A stretch of 64,000 nt of DNA from contig NZ_CP134779.1 in assembly GCF_031884435.1 (NCBI RefSeq), forward strand, positions 5,580,001-5,644,000. Reading direction: 5' to 3'. Below, piece by piece: positions 8,394 through 16,727 of the stretch (positions are counted from its first letter, which is position 1; each line of letters starts with the position of its first letter). The notes under the pieces are model-generated. The model had not been told where the DNA came from and made no database searches. It saw only the letters and a program-made list of their open reading frames with translations. Source of the DNA: Bosea sp. 685 (lineage in GTDB: Bacteria > Pseudomonadota > Alphaproteobacteria > Rhizobiales > Beijerinckiaceae). The position numbers were made by a program, and so were the translations under genes.

Positions 8394-9398
8394 TCAGCCC
8401 TGCGCGATCAATTTGCCCGGGTCGATCTCGAAGACCAGCGGATAGAAGGTCTCCCAGCGGCTCCAACGTTGCGAGCCCGCCTCGCTGACGGCCCAGAGCC
8501 TGCCGTCAGTGGCGCAGCCGAGATCCTCGATGCCGCCCGGAGCCGCATAGCTCGCCAGCACGGCGCCGCTGCGAGGATCGAGCCGGTGCAGAGCGCCTGC
8601 CCTGTTGCCGGCACTTTCCGAAATCCAGAGCCCGCCCGAGCGATCGAAGGTCGCGCCCTGGGCCAGGAGCGGCAGAGGCAGGCGCCGGCTGGCGTCTCCG
8701 GGGCCGATCGGGTCGCTGCCGCCGTCGAAGACGCGCGTCAGCGGGACGCCATAGAGTATGGCCTCGCCCTGGCGGCGAAACGGGCCGAACCAGAGTGCGT
8801 CACCCTCGCAAGCCAGGAAAGAGGGGCCCATCGTCTTGTCGACACGCCGCTCCCCGATGATCGCGGGACTGCCGCTCCGGAGCGAAGCCGGGAGATCGAG
8901 CGCCAGAAGCCGGCCGGAATTGGCGACGAAGAGCCTCGTGCCGCTGGACGCCAACCCGCCGGGATGGCCATAGGCTTCAGGCAGATCGAAACTGCCGGCA
9001 AGGCGGCCATCCCTGCGCGCCAGGCGAAACACCTTGGCGAGGCCATTGTCCTGCCTGGGGTCGATGCTGCGATAGGCCGCGACGAGGATGTCGTTCCCCG
9101 CCACGGTCAGGCCTTGCGGCACATAGCCCTCATTCAGGCCTGGCACCCAATAGCGCCTGCCGATGGCCTGCGCATTGGGAACGGCGCTCAGTGGACGCGG
9201 GTCGTAGCGTGGCGGCTCACCGGCGATGGCAAGACGATCCTGGGCGGGAGCGCGGCGGTCCTGGGCGGGAGCAAGGCGGTCCTGGGCGGAAGCGAGACTT
9301 GCGCAGAGCAGGCCCGCAGCCGCGCCCGAGACAAAGCTCCTGCGATCCGGCAAGCTCTTGCGATCCGGCAAGCTCTTGCGATCCGGCAAACCCGCCAT
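8394..9398 (-). CDS. Secreted protein, probable six-bladed beta-propeller (SMP-30/NHL-like)
   Basis: 334 residues from the ATG at 9398, seven bases after the upstream gene stop. An earlier in-frame start would overlap that gene. The N-terminus has an arginine-containing charged stretch, a hydrophobic core (SGAAAGLLCASLASA) and a likely cleavage site after ASA. The mature part shows spaced blade-like repeats: PQGLTVAGNDILVAAY, HPGGLASSGTRLFVANSG, ATFDRSGGLWISES, EDLGCATDGRLWAVSE. This pattern suits a propeller lactonase or binding protein in the periplasm. The enzyme activity cannot be assigned. Unusually, the leader and the start of the mature region contain three 18-bp and three 21-bp tandem repeats. 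Confidence 0.7.
   Translation of the reverse strand: MAGLPDRKSLPDRKSLPDRRSFVSGAAAGLLCASLASAQDRLAPAQDRRAPAQDRLAIAGEPPRYDPRPLSAVPNAQAIGRRYWVPGLNEGYVPQGLTVAGNDILVAAYRSIDPRQDNGLAKVFRLARRDGRLAGSFDLPEAYGHPGGLASSGTRLFVANSGRLLALDLPASLRSGSPAIIGERRVDKTMGPSFLACEGDALWFGPFRRQGEAILYGVPLTRVFDGGSDPIGPGDASRRLPLPLLAQGATFDRSGGLWISESAGNRAGALHRLDPRSGAVLASYAAPGGIEDLGCATDGRLWAVSEAGSQRWSRWETFYPLVFEIDPGKLIAQG
9225..9287 (-). repeat. Three 21-bp in-frame tandem repeats (AQDRLAP-type)
   Basis: Three consecutive 21-base units encode AQDRLAP, AQDRRAP and AQDRLAI just after the predicted signal peptide cleavage site of the propeller-like protein. The copies are nearly identical in DNA, which suggests recent slippage or duplication. 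Confidence 0.85.
9336..9389 (-). repeat. Three 18-bp in-frame tandem repeats (LPDRKS-type)
   Basis: Three consecutive 18-base units (two identical, one with a single change) encode LPDRKS, LPDRKS and LPDRRS in the positively charged start of the signal peptide. Copy number could vary between strains without breaking the frame. Confidence 0.85.
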
Positions 9399-9405
9399 GA
9401 CGCGC

Positions 9406-10014
9406 TCAGCACCCGTCCTTGGCCCAGTCGAGCGCTTCCTCGAGCCGATCGTCACCCCAGAACAGCTCCCCATCCTCGGTGACGAAGGTCGGTGCCCCGA
9501 AGATGCCGATCGACTTGGCGTATTCGGTCTCGGCCTTGAGCCGGCCCTTGACGTCCTCGCTGCGGGAGGCGGGAAAGGCCACGCCTGGATCGGCGCCCGC
9601 CGCCTTGAGCGCCGCGTTGAGCACGGCCTCTTCGGCGATGTTCCGGCCCTCGCAGAACTGCGCCCGGAACAACGCCTTCGAGAAGGCTGGCATCCAGCCG
9701 GCTTCGCGACCGGCCAGCGCGAGACGGGCGGCTATCAGCGAATTCTGCGGGAAGGTCTCGGGCCGCACGAAGCTGAGCCCTTGCCGGCCGCCGCGACGCG
9801 CCATGTCGCGCCACATATAGCGCCCCTTATTGGGGAACAGATTGAACGGTGACGTCGTCCAGCCCTGCGCAGCGAAGATCGGCCCGAGCAGAAAGGGCCG
9901 CCAACGCAATGTCACGCCGGCCTCCTCCGCCAGAGCCTCTATCCGCAATGCACTCAGGCAGGAATAGGTCGATGCGAACTCGTACCAGAAGTCCAGAACA
10001 GGACGCTTCGACAT
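9406..10014 (-). CDS. 2-hydroxychromene-2-carboxylate isomerase family protein (DsbA-like fold)
   Basis: 202 residues. The N-terminus VLDFWYEFASTYSCLSA is characteristic of the HCCA isomerase branch of the thioredoxin fold, where the active-site position has serine rather than a CxxC pair. GIFGAPTFV near residue 170 is the cis-proline loop, and FWGDDRLEEAL the usual C-terminal helix. Family enzymes are glutathione-dependent isomerases in naphthalene breakdown, but many alphaproteobacterial copies sit outside any aromatic pathway, as this one does. It is cytoplasmic; no signal peptide is seen. It is followed by the secreted propeller gene after 7 bases, so the two are probably co-transcribed. 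Confidence 0.87.
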   Translation of the reverse strand: MSKRPVLDFWYEFASTYSCLSALRIEALAEEAGVTLRWRPFLLGPIFAAQGWTTSPFNLFPNKGRYMWRDMARRGGRQGLSFVRPETFPQNSLIAARLALAGREAGWMPAFSKALFRAQFCEGRNIAEEAVLNAALKAAGADPGVAFPASRSEDVKGRLKAETEYAKSIGIFGAPTFVTEDGELFWGDDRLEEALDWAKDGC

Positions 10015-10267
10015 TCAGCCTCCAAGTCGATGATCCAGGTTGAAATCGCGCGCCTGGAGCTTCGGCTTCCAGACATCCAACTGCAAGGGCAGCCGGTGCG
10101 GTCTGTCGCTCGCGATGGGCGTCATCAACACCGATCCATCACGGGAAGACGCGGGATCGATCAGAAGGTTCCGATTGCTTCGCCGCTTTGGCTGCGATAG
10201 TGCGCCATTGCGTTCAAAACGCGGCCCGACGGGACGCGGGAGCGCCGCAGCAACAGGAAGTTTTTCG

Positions 10268-11500
10268 ATGTCCGATAAAAGCGTGAAGAAGGTCGTTCTC
10301 GCCTATTCCGGCGGCCTCGACACCTCGATCATCCTGAAATGGCTGCAGACCACCTATCAATGCGAGGTCGTGACCTTCACCGCCGATCTCGGCCAGGGCG
10401 AGGAACTGGGACCGGCGCGCGACAAGGCGCTGCTGCTCGGCATCAAGCCCGAGAACATCTTCATCGAGGATCTGCGCGAGGAATTCGTGCGCGACTACGT
10501 CTTCCCGATGTTCCGCGCCAACGCCGCCTATGAGGGCGTCTACCTGCTGGGAACCTCGATCGCGCGCCCGCTGATCGCCAAGAAGCTGATCGAGATCGCC
10601 GAGAAGCTCGATGCCGACGCCGTCTCCCATGGCGCGACCGGCAAAGGCAACGACCAGGTCCGCTTCGAATTGACCGCCTATGCGCTGAAGCCCGATGTCG
10701 TGGTGATCGCGCCCTGGCGCGAATGGGATCTGCGCTCGCGTGAGCAGCTCATCGCGTTTGCCGAGCAGCACCAGATCCCGATCGCCAAGAACAAGCGCGG
10801 CGAGGCGCCGTTCTCGGTCGACGCCAACCTGCTGCACGCCTCCTCGGAAGGCCGCGTGCTGGAGGACCCGGCGGTCGAAGTGCCCGATTATGTCTATTCC
10901 CGCACGATCTCGCCGGAGGACGCGCCGGACAAGCCGACCGTGATCTCGATCGAGTTTGAGAAGGGCGATGCAGTCGGCATCGACGGCGAGAAGCTCTCGC
11001 CCGCGACGCTGCTTGCCAAGCTCAACGATCTCGGCCGCGACAACGGCATCGGCCGGCTCGACCTGGTCGAGAACCGTTTCGTCGGCATGAAGTCGCGCGG
11101 CATGTATGAGACGCCCGGCGGCACGATCCTGGCCGTCGCGCATCGTTCGATCGAGTCGATCACGCTCGACCGCGGCGCGGCCCATCTCAAGGACCAGATC
11201 ATGCCGCAATATGCGGAGCTGATCTATAACGGCTTCTGGTTCTCGCCGGAACGCGAGATGCTGCAGGCGCTGATCGACAAGAGCCAGGAATTCGTCGCCG
11301 GCTCGGTGCGCCTCAAGCTCTACAAGGGCGGCGTGCACGTGATCGGCCGCTCCAGCCCCTATTCGCTCTACGACCAGGATCTCGTCACCTTCGAGGAAGG
11401 CGCCGTCGCCTATGACCATCGCGATGCGGCCGGCTTCATCAAGCTGAACGCTCTGCGGCTGCGCACGTTGGGACAGCGCAAGAAGAAGCTGGGGCTTTGA
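10268..11500 (+). CDS. argG: Argininosuccinate synthase
   Basis: 410 residues from the ATG at 10268 with an AGGAAG ribosome site. The frame is open further upstream, but that part lacks homology to the enzyme. The ATP pyrophosphatase P-loop AYSGGLDTS is at residues 10-18, followed by [27 protein letters not shown] and the EDP/PEDAP region, all diagnostic. The enzyme joins citrulline and aspartate with ATP to form argininosuccinate in cytoplasmic arginine synthesis. Length is standard. It stands alone, with about 250 bases of non-coding sequence upstream that should hold its promoter. Confidence 0.98.
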   Translation: MSDKSVKKVVLAYSGGLDTSIILKWLQTTYQCEVVTFTADLGQGEELGPARDKALLLGIKPENIFIEDLREEFVRDYVFPMFRANAAYEGVYLLGTSIARPLIAKKLIEIAEKLDADAVSHGATGKGNDQVRFELTAYALKPDVVVIAPWREWDLRSREQLIAFAEQHQIPIAKNKRGEAPFSVDANLLHASSEGRVLEDPAVEVPDYVYSRTISPEDAPDKPTVISIEFEKGDAVGIDGEKLSPATLLAKLNDLGRDNGIGRLDLVENRFVGMKSRGMYETPGGTILAVAHRSIESITLDRGAAHLKDQIMPQYAELIYNGFWFSPEREMLQALIDKSQEFVAGSVRLKLYKGGVHVIGRSSPYSLYDQDLVTFEEGAVAYDHRDAAGFIKLNALRLRTLGQRKKKLGL

Positions 11501-11517
11501 CGATCAGCTGAAGCGCG

Positions 11518-11572
11518 GTGTCATCCCGCACGCGCTGCGGCACGAAGTGCTGCTGCGCAGATGCGGGACCGC
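11518..11572 (+). repeat. 55-bp hairpin repeat, left copy flanking GIY-YIG gene
   Basis: A 55-base sequence starting GTGTCATCCCG and ending CGGGACCGC. It recurs inverted at 11916-11970 with 7 differences. Four of these are two paired changes (CA/TG against TG/CA) that keep the ATCCCGnn/nnCGGGA stem, so the hairpin itself appears to be conserved. Confidence 0.85.
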
Positions 11573-11589
11573 GCGACGCGTAAACTCCG

Positions 11590-11874
11590 TCAGCCCGCCA
11601 GATCATTCCAATCCGGATTGTCGCGCTCGATCAGCGCGACTTTCCATGCTCTCCGCCACTTCTTGATGACCTTCTCCCGCTCGATCCCCTGCGATGGATC
11701 ATCGAAAGTCTCGACATAGACGAGGCGGTCGATGTTGTACTTCGCCGTGTGACTGGAGAATTGGTGGCTCTTGTGCTCAGCGACGCGACGTTCAAGATCA
11801 TTGGTGAAGCCTACATAAAGCGGACCATCCATGCGGGTCGCGAGGATGTAGACGGCGTAGATGCGGGCGATCAT
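11590..11874 (-). CDS. Single-domain GIY-YIG nuclease family protein (UPF0213-like)
   Basis: 94 residues from the ATG at 11874. The fold is given by YAVYIL near residue 6, LYVGFTNDLERRVAEH near 20-35 (the YIG half with the catalytic arginine), and the later HxxxF and KKWRRAWK segments with a catalytic glutamate region (GIEREKVIK). Stand-alone proteins of this size are common and mostly uncharacterised; related domains cut DNA in SLX1, homing endonucleases and UvrC. It is transcribed opposite to argG. Inverted copies of a 55-bp hairpin repeat lie 17 bases beyond its stop and 41 bases before its start, so the gene looks like the passenger or driver of a small repeat unit. Confidence 0.88.
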   Translation of the reverse strand: MIARIYAVYILATRMDGPLYVGFTNDLERRVAEHKSHQFSSHTAKYNIDRLVYVETFDDPSQGIEREKVIKKWRRAWKVALIERDNPDWNDLAG

Positions 11875-11915
11875 GCGAACTCCGTCGCGGATGGCGAGGG
11901 AGTTTAATCCTGCTT

Positions 11916-11970
11916 GCGGTCCCGTGTCTGCGCAGCGGCACTGCGCGCCGCAGCGCGCACGGGATGACAC
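11916..11970 (-). repeat. 55-bp hairpin repeat, right copy flanking GIY-YIG gene
   Basis: Inverted partner of 11518-11572 (48 of 55 positions equal). It lies upstream of the GIY-YIG start and may overlap its promoter. Confidence 0.85.
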
Positions 11971-12032
11971 TGCATATGTGAACCACCGCCCCGTTCGCGC
12001 GTTGAGCCAGCACCCCCACCCGAGTGCACCTC

Positions 12033-12407
12033 ATGACGCGCCTGACTGCCCCTGCCCTGCTCATCGCGACACTTTTCGCCGCGCCGGTCTTCGCCCAGAC
12101 AGCGCCAGTCGCCGGACCGACCTCGAACATACCGCCCGAGAAGCCAGCCTCGACCGAGATCGCCTCCTGCAAGACCACGGCTCTGCACACGATCTCGGCC
12201 AAGGATCCGGAGATCAAGGACATCTATATCGACGAGGACGGGGCGACGATCGCCACCGCCGAGACCAAGGTCGAGGACACGCCGATCACGCGCATCATCA
12301 TGGGCGAGGCCTATCTGCGCACCGACCGCTCGGACAAACCGCGCCGCTTCCTCTGCCTGATCGGCGAGAAGGGCAAGGTGCTGCTGACCTTCTTCACAGC
12401 GCGGTAA
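12033..12407 (+). CDS. Small secreted protein of unknown function
   Basis: 124 residues from the ATG at 12033 (a GTG three codons earlier is possible). A signal peptide is clear: MTRLTAPALLIATLFAAPVFA, with cleavage after VFA. The mature part begins with a proline-rich linker, then a compact domain with two cysteines (ASCKTTAL and RFLCLIG) that could form a disulphide in the periplasm. I do not recognise the family. It is monocistronic, between the GIY-YIG unit and a leftward DUF2188 gene. Confidence 0.7.
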   Translation: MTRLTAPALLIATLFAAPVFAQTAPVAGPTSNIPPEKPASTEIASCKTTALHTISAKDPEIKDIYIDEDGATIATAETKVEDTPITRIIMGEAYLRTDRSDKPRRFLCLIGEKGKVLLTFFTAR

Positions 12408-12527
12408 GAGCCAGTTTGGAAACTCCAGCCCTCATCCGAAGGAGCCGCGCAGCGGCGTCTCAATGGATGGCGCTGAGAGGGTTTCCGAACAGCCTCCGAG
12501 GCCGGGACAAGGCCGCCGCGCCGGCAG

Positions 12528-12773
12528 CTATTTCTGGTCGATGACCCTGGTCAAGGGCCTGTCCTTGCCGTCGGCAAGCTCCTCGTGCCAGGCGCCGTCC
12601 TTGTCCTGATAGACGATGCCGTCGGTCGTGCCGGCCAGGGTCTGCCGCGCCGCCGCGCTCGTCGCGGCCTTGAGAGCGGCATCATGCGTGCGAAACGTCT
12701 CGGACAAGGCGTCGCCGACCTTGTAGGCCCAGCCGCCATCATGCTCGACAACTTCATATCTGACCGTGACCAT
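12528..12773 (-). CDS. DUF2188-like small protein
   Basis: 81 residues from the ATG at 12773. The sequence VRYEVVEHDGGWAYKVGD, then FRTHDAALKAATSAAARQ and DGIVYQDKDGAWHEE, fits the DUF2188 family of small cytoplasmic proteins, which have a repeated strand-helix unit that begins with a W/Y-rich hairpin. Function is unknown. It follows fabI by 67 bases on the same strand and may share the transcript. Confidence 0.7.
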   Translation of the reverse strand: MVTVRYEVVEHDGGWAYKVGDALSETFRTHDAALKAATSAAARQTLAGTTDGIVYQDKDGAWHEELADGKDRPLTRVIDQK

Positions 12774-12840
12774 CGCGCGTCTCCTGTTTCGACAAGTAAA
12801 CTGCGGTCCGTCGTCCCTGTTCCTAAAGCGTCCTTGGTTC

Positions 12841-13674
12841 CTACTCGCCCGCGGCGCCATCGGCGGCGCGCAGGCCGTCCAGCACCGGCATCGAGGTGAT
12901 GTTGTAGCCGGCATCGACATGGTGGATGTCGCCGGTCACACCACCGGAGAGATCCGAGAGGTAATATAGCGCCGAGCCGCCGATCTCCTCCAGCGAAACC
13001 GACTTGCGCAAGGGCGAGTTGGCGCGCTGCCAGGAATACATGGCGCGCGCATCCGAAATGCCGGCGCCAGCCAGCGTCCTCACCGGTCCGGGCGAGAGCG
13101 CGTTCACGCGGATGCCCTTGGGCCCGTAATCGGCCGCGAGATAGCGCATGCTGGCCTCCAGCGCCGCCTTGGCGACGCCCATGACATTGTAGTTCGGCAT
13201 GACGCGTGTCGAGCCGCCATAGGTCAGCGTGATCATGCTGCCGCCCTTGGGCATGCGTTGCGCCGCGCGCTTGGCGACCTCGGTGAAGGAAAAGCAGGAG
13301 ATCACCATGGTGCGCGAGAAATTCTCGCGGCTGGTGTCGGCATAAAGCCCCTTCAATTCGTTCTTGTCGGAGAAGCCGATGGCATGGACGACGAAGTCCA
13401 GCGTGTTGCGTTCCGGATCGCCGCCCCAGGCTTCGTCGAGCGCGGCGAAGGTCGCATCGACGGTCGCGATATCCTCGACATCGCAGGGCAGGACGAGCTC
13501 CGATCCGATGCTGTCCGCCAGCGGCTTGACCCGCTTGCCGAGCGCATCGCCCTGATAGGTGAAGGCCATCTGCGCGCCATGCGCGTGCAAGGTGCGCGCG
13601 ATGCCCCAGGCGATCGAGTTCTGGTTGGCGACACCCATGACGAGGCCGCGCTTGTTGTGCATGAGGGGGAGCAT
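12841..13674 (-). CDS. fabI: Enoyl-[acyl-carrier-protein] reductase (NADH), FabI
   Basis: 277 residues from the ATG at 13674; a second ATG at 13662 is possible. The FabI-type SDR signature is complete: GLVMGVANQNSIAWGIA at the dinucleotide site, LPCDVED, HAIGFSDK, and the spaced catalytic Tyr and Lys in YNVMGVAKAAL. It performs the last reduction of each round of fatty-acid elongation in the cytoplasm. The start is only 16 bases downstream of the vapC stop on the same strand, so the TA promoter probably reads into fabI. In many relatives fabI directly follows fabB; here a DUF3303 gene and vapBC intervene. Confidence 0.96.
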   Translation of the reverse strand: MLPLMHNKRGLVMGVANQNSIAWGIARTLHAHGAQMAFTYQGDALGKRVKPLADSIGSELVLPCDVEDIATVDATFAALDEAWGGDPERNTLDFVVHAIGFSDKNELKGLYADTSRENFSRTMVISCFSFTEVAKRAAQRMPKGGSMITLTYGGSTRVMPNYNVMGVAKAALEASMRYLAADYGPKGIRVNALSPGPVRTLAGAGISDARAMYSWQRANSPLRKSVSLEEIGGSALYYLSDLSGGVTGDIHHVDAGYNITSMPVLDGLRAADGAAGE

Positions 13675-13690
13675 GGGCACCGTTTGGCGT

Positions 13691-14101
13691 TTACTGGCTG
13701 GGAAGTGCGGAAGGCAGGTCAGTTTGATTGAAGTCGTTGCCCTTAAACAGAATCTGGGCATTTCGTAATGTCGCGCAGGCGTAACCGAAGCAATCGCCCA
13801 TATTCAAAGAGGCCGGGTGGCGGCCTTTGCCGAAGCGATCGAAGGCTGTCAGTGCCATGTCGCCATGCGCCTCCTCAACAGGCTCGATCGTGATGGCCAG
13901 CCTGTCCAAGAGAAACCGCACTTCGATTTTGCTGACCGCAACAGGAGCCGCTCTCACACGGGCTATCGCCAGAACGGCTTCATAGATCGCGATCGGCGAT
14001 GTGAATGCCGGCGGCCCGGCATCGAAGATCGCTGCGATTTTGTCCGCCTCTGGCTCATCGAGGATCAAGGCAACGATTGCAGAGGCGTCGACGTAAATCA
14101 T
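13691..14101 (-). CDS. PIN-domain ribonuclease toxin, VapC family
   Basis: 136 residues. PIN domain acidic residues are visible: MIYVDASAIVAL (first Asp), SPIAIYEAVLAIAR (Glu), then LNMGDCFGYACA (third Asp) and FKGNDFNQTDL (fourth). VapC toxins are Mg-dependent ribonucleases that cut tRNA or rRNA and are held inactive by the cognate VapB. The start overlaps the stop of the upstream antitoxin by four bases, a standard toxin-antitoxin arrangement. The C-terminal eleven residues extend slightly beyond the domain. All key residues are present, so the toxin appears intact. Confidence 0.93.
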   Translation of the reverse strand: MIYVDASAIVALILDEPEADKIAAIFDAGPPAFTSPIAIYEAVLAIARVRAAPVAVSKIEVRFLLDRLAITIEPVEEAHGDMALTAFDRFGKGRHPASLNMGDCFGYACATLRNAQILFKGNDFNQTDLPSALPSQ

Positions 14102-14340
14102 TCGTCGCCTGAGAGCCAGTCGTAAAAGGCCTTGTCTGCCTTGAGCCCGGTTTTCGGGTAGGCCGCAATCCGCTCTTGAATGTCCTTGATGCGCTCGCGC
14201 ACCGGGCGCGTGTCTCGATCGAGATCGGCCAAGTCCCGCTCGACGGCGCCGCGAATGGCTTCCGTCAGACTCAGCCCCTTGCGCGCCGCCAGCTGACGCA
14301 CGGCACGATCCGTTTTCTCGTCCCGGATATGAAACGCCAT
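14098..14340 (-). CDS. VapB-type antitoxin (ribbon-helix-helix family)
   Basis: 80 residues. The N-terminus AFHIRDEKTDRAVRQLAARKGLSLTEAIRGAVERDL is the ribbon-helix-helix form seen in antitoxins of the Psk/VapB type: a strand followed by two helices that bind DNA as a dimer. The C-terminal half, with KTGLKADKAFYDWLSGDE, would wrap around the toxin. It is first in the operon, overlapping vapC, with an 8-bp inverted repeat 16 bases upstream of its start that is a good operator candidate. Confidence 0.92.
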   Translation of the reverse strand: MAFHIRDEKTDRAVRQLAARKGLSLTEAIRGAVERDLADLDRDTRPVRERIKDIQERIAAYPKTGLKADKAFYDWLSGDE

Positions 14341-14355
14341 CGAAAGAGCCTCGCG

Positions 14356-14384
14356 ATCTAGACAGCCACCATAATCGTCTAGAT
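14356..14384. promoter_or_regulatory. Probable VapB operator
   Basis: Perfect 8-bp inverted repeat ATCTAGAC/GTCTAGAT with a 13-base spacer, just upstream of the vapB start at 14340. Its position and symmetry fit autoregulation by a VapBC complex. Confidence 0.7.
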
Positions 14385-14397
14385 GCTCTCTGTCACG

Positions 14398-14670
14398 CTA
14401 CAGATGCTTCTTCACCGCCGCTGCGGTGTCCTTGGACGAGGCCAGCGGCACGATCTCGAAGCGGGCGAGATCGGCCCATTCCAGCACCCATTCCTGCAGC
14501 AGCGTGACGTCGTCGCATGCCATGATCTGGAAGCAGCGGGCGAAGTCAGCCGAAATCCAGCTATCGACATAGTTCAGGCCTTCGGGCGCCATGCGGCCGC
14601 GCTCGTGGAAGCGGGCATAGACCTCCTTCACCCGGGCCTGGTCGAAATGCTCGATCACCATGAAGAGCAT
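14398..14670 (-). CDS. DUF3303 family small protein
   Basis: 90 residues: MLFMVIEHF at the start, then PEGLNYVDSWISADFARCFQIM and WADLARFEIVPL. This fits DUF3303, a ferredoxin-like (dimeric alpha-beta barrel) family of unknown function that is common next to unrelated genes. It starts 6 bases after the fabB stop and is probably translated from the same mRNA. No cofactor site is evident. Confidence 0.8.
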   Translation of the reverse strand: MLFMVIEHFDQARVKEVYARFHERGRMAPEGLNYVDSWISADFARCFQIMACDDVTLLQEWVLEWADLARFEIVPLASSKDTAAAVKKHL

Positions 14671-14676
14671 GGGGCG

Positions 14677-15903
14677 TTACGCCTCCAGCCGCTTCATCAC
14701 GATCGTGGCGTTGGTGCCGCCGAAGCCGAAGGAATTCGACAGCACGCAGCCGAGGCCTGCATTGTCGATGCGCTTGCGCACGATCGGCATGTCGGCGAAG
14801 GCGGGGTCGAGCTCCTCGATATGGGCGCTCTCGCAGATGAAGTCGTTGTTCAGCATCAAGAGCGAGTAGATCGCCTCCTGAACGCCGGTCGCGCCGAGCG
14901 AATGGCCGGTCAGCGACTTGGTCGCCGAGATCGGCGGGGCCTTCTCGCCGGCGCCGAAAACCTCGCGGATCGCCTCGATCTCCTTGGCGTCACCGACCGG
15001 GGTCGAGGTGCCGTGCGGGTTGATGTAGTCGACCTTCGCCTTGACGGTCTCCAGCGCCATCCTCATGCAGCGCACCGCGCCCTCACCGGACGGGGCAACC
15101 ATGTCGTAGCCGTCCGAGGTCGCGCCATAGCCGACGATCTCGCCATAGATCTTGGCGCCGCGCGCCCTGGCGTGCTCCAGCTCCTCCAGCACAACGACGC
15201 CGGCGCCGCCGGCGATGACGAAACCGTCACGCTTGACGTCATAGGCGCGCGAGGCGCGCGACGGCGTCTCGTTGAAGTCCGACGACATCGCGCCCATCGC
15301 GTCGAAGAGCACGGACAAGGTCCAGTCGAGCTCCTCGCAGCCGCCGGCGAAGATGACGTCCTGCTTGCCCCACTGGATCAATTCATAGGCATTGCCGATG
15401 CAGTGATTGGAGGTCGCGCAGGCCGAGGAGATCGAATAATTCACGCCCTTGATCTTGAACCAGGTCGCGAGCGTGGCCGAGGCGGTCGAGGACATGCCCT
15501 TGGGCACGGCGAAGGGGCCGACCTTCTTGGAGGAGCCGCTCTCGCGCGCCTTGTCATAGGCGTCGATCAGCGCGCGCGTGGAGGGGCCGCCCGAGCCCAT
15601 GATGATGCCGGTGCGCTCATGGCTGACCTCAGGCGTCTCGAGGCCCGAATCGAGGATCGCCTGCTCCATAGCGACCTGGTTCCAGGCCGAGCCGCCGCCA
15701 TGGAAGCGCATGGCGCGCCGGTCGAGAACGGTCGCCGGGTCGAGCGTCGGCGCGCCGCCGACGCGGCTGCGGAAGCCGTGCTCGGCGAACTCGGGCATGA
15801 AGGAGATGCCCGATTTGGCCTCGTGCAGCGAGGACAGCACTTCCTGCGTATTGTTGCCGATGGACGAGACGATGCCCATCCCGGTGACCACAACGCGTCT
15901 CAT
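14677..15903 (-). CDS. fabB: Beta-ketoacyl-ACP synthase I
   Basis: 408 residues from the ATG at 15903; upstream frame extension crosses a palindromic repeat and is not coding. The condensing-enzyme triad is present: Cys in SSACATSNH, His in [11 protein letters not shown] and His in TGHSLGATG, plus the C-terminal [12 protein letters not shown] glycine loop. Adjacent fabA supports assignment as the FabB branch, which elongates the cis-3-decenoyl-ACP made by FabA and so controls unsaturated fatty-acid synthesis. It is 188 bases downstream of fabA, with a diverged palindromic repeat in the gap. Confidence 0.95.
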   Translation of the reverse strand: MRRVVVTGMGIVSSIGNNTQEVLSSLHEAKSGISFMPEFAEHGFRSRVGGAPTLDPATVLDRRAMRFHGGGSAWNQVAMEQAILDSGLETPEVSHERTGIIMGSGGPSTRALIDAYDKARESGSSKKVGPFAVPKGMSSTASATLATWFKIKGVNYSISSACATSNHCIGNAYELIQWGKQDVIFAGGCEELDWTLSVLFDAMGAMSSDFNETPSRASRAYDVKRDGFVIAGGAGVVVLEELEHARARGAKIYGEIVGYGATSDGYDMVAPSGEGAVRCMRMALETVKAKVDYINPHGTSTPVGDAKEIEAIREVFGAGEKAPPISATKSLTGHSLGATGVQEAIYSLLMLNNDFICESAHIEELDPAFADMPIVRKRIDNAGLGCVLSNSFGFGGTNATIVMKRLEA

Positions 15904-16025
15904 GCTCGCTTCTCCAGCTCGATATCTCATGCGGCCGGCGCTCCAGGGCCCCGGCTCTTTCCTGTCGTCACCGCGCAAATGGACCGCGCGGCTGGCGCAC
16001 GCAAGCCTGCGCGGCGCTTTTCCTG

Positions 16026-16074
16026 GAGCATCGGGCGGAAAAGTGGGAACCGGTTTTCCGCGCCGAAGATGCTC
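16026..16074. repeat. Diverged palindromic repeat between fabA and fabB
   Basis: Inverted repeat starting GAGCATCGGGCGGAAAA and ending GAAGATGCTC. The core AAAAGTGGGAACCGGTTTT equals the centre of the 51-bp family copy at 17377, but the arms have different sequence. It sits within the fabA-fabB transcript, where it could form a strong hairpin. Confidence 0.75.
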
Positions 16075-16091
16075 GCAACTTGAAAGGACGG

Positions 16092-16607
16092 TCACATCGC
16101 AGCTTCGGGCTTGAACAGGCCGACGCGCATGTCGCTGACCGTGTAGATCCGCTTGCCGTCAGCCTCCAGCCAGCCATCAGCGATGCCGAGCACGAGCTTC
16201 GATTTGAAGACGCGCTTGAACTCGACGCCATAGACCACCTGCTTGACGGATGGCAGCACCTGGTCGGCGAACTTGACCTCGCCGACGCCCAGCGCCCGGC
16301 CCCGGCCGGGCAGGCCGAGCCAACCCAGGAAGAAGCCGGTAAGCTGCCAGAGCGCATCCAGGCCAAGGCAGCCCGGCATCACCGGATCGCCCTTGAAATG
16401 GCAGTCGAAGAACCAGAGGTCGGGGCGCACATCGAGCTCGGCGCGCACCAGGCCCTTGCCGTTGGGGCCGCCGGTTTCGCTGATCTCGACGATGCGGTCG
16501 ACCATCAGCATGGGCGGCAGCGGCAATTGCGCATTGCCGGGCCCGAACAGCTCCCCGCGACCGCAGGCGAGGATCTCCTCGTAGCTGAATGACGATTGCC
16601 GCTCCAT
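16092..16607 (-). CDS. fabA: 3-hydroxydecanoyl-ACP dehydratase/isomerase
   Basis: 171 residues from the ATG at 16607, matching the family length. The catalytic histidine lies in [21 protein letters not shown] and the partner acid in [14 protein letters not shown], both conserved in FabA. The protein dehydrates 3-hydroxydecanoyl-ACP and isomerises the product to cis-3-decenoyl-ACP, the branch point to unsaturated fatty acids. The irr gene lies nearby in the opposite direction, an arrangement known in rhizobia, but a LysE-type gene separates them here. Confidence 0.97.
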   Translation of the reverse strand: MERQSSFSYEEILACGRGELFGPGNAQLPLPPMLMVDRIVEISETGGPNGKGLVRAELDVRPDLWFFDCHFKGDPVMPGCLGLDALWQLTGFFLGWLGLPGRGRALGVGEVKFADQVLPSVKQVVYGVEFKRVFKSKLVLGIADGWLEADGKRIYTVSDMRVGLFKPEAAM

Positions 16608-16727
16608 TCTCGTTCCGCTCCGTTCCGTTCCGGCCGTCAAGGCCGGCGGTTCATCTGATCTCGCGCCGTGCCTAACACGGCGCTGCGCGGGAACGGAAGG
16701 GCGCAGGCGCGGCGATTCCGGCAAAGA

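Noticed and set aside
14383..16083. A 566-codon plus-strand frame opposite fabB
   Set aside because: Antisense of fabB and of the DUF3303 gene, rich in His, Arg and Gly, without recognisable domain.
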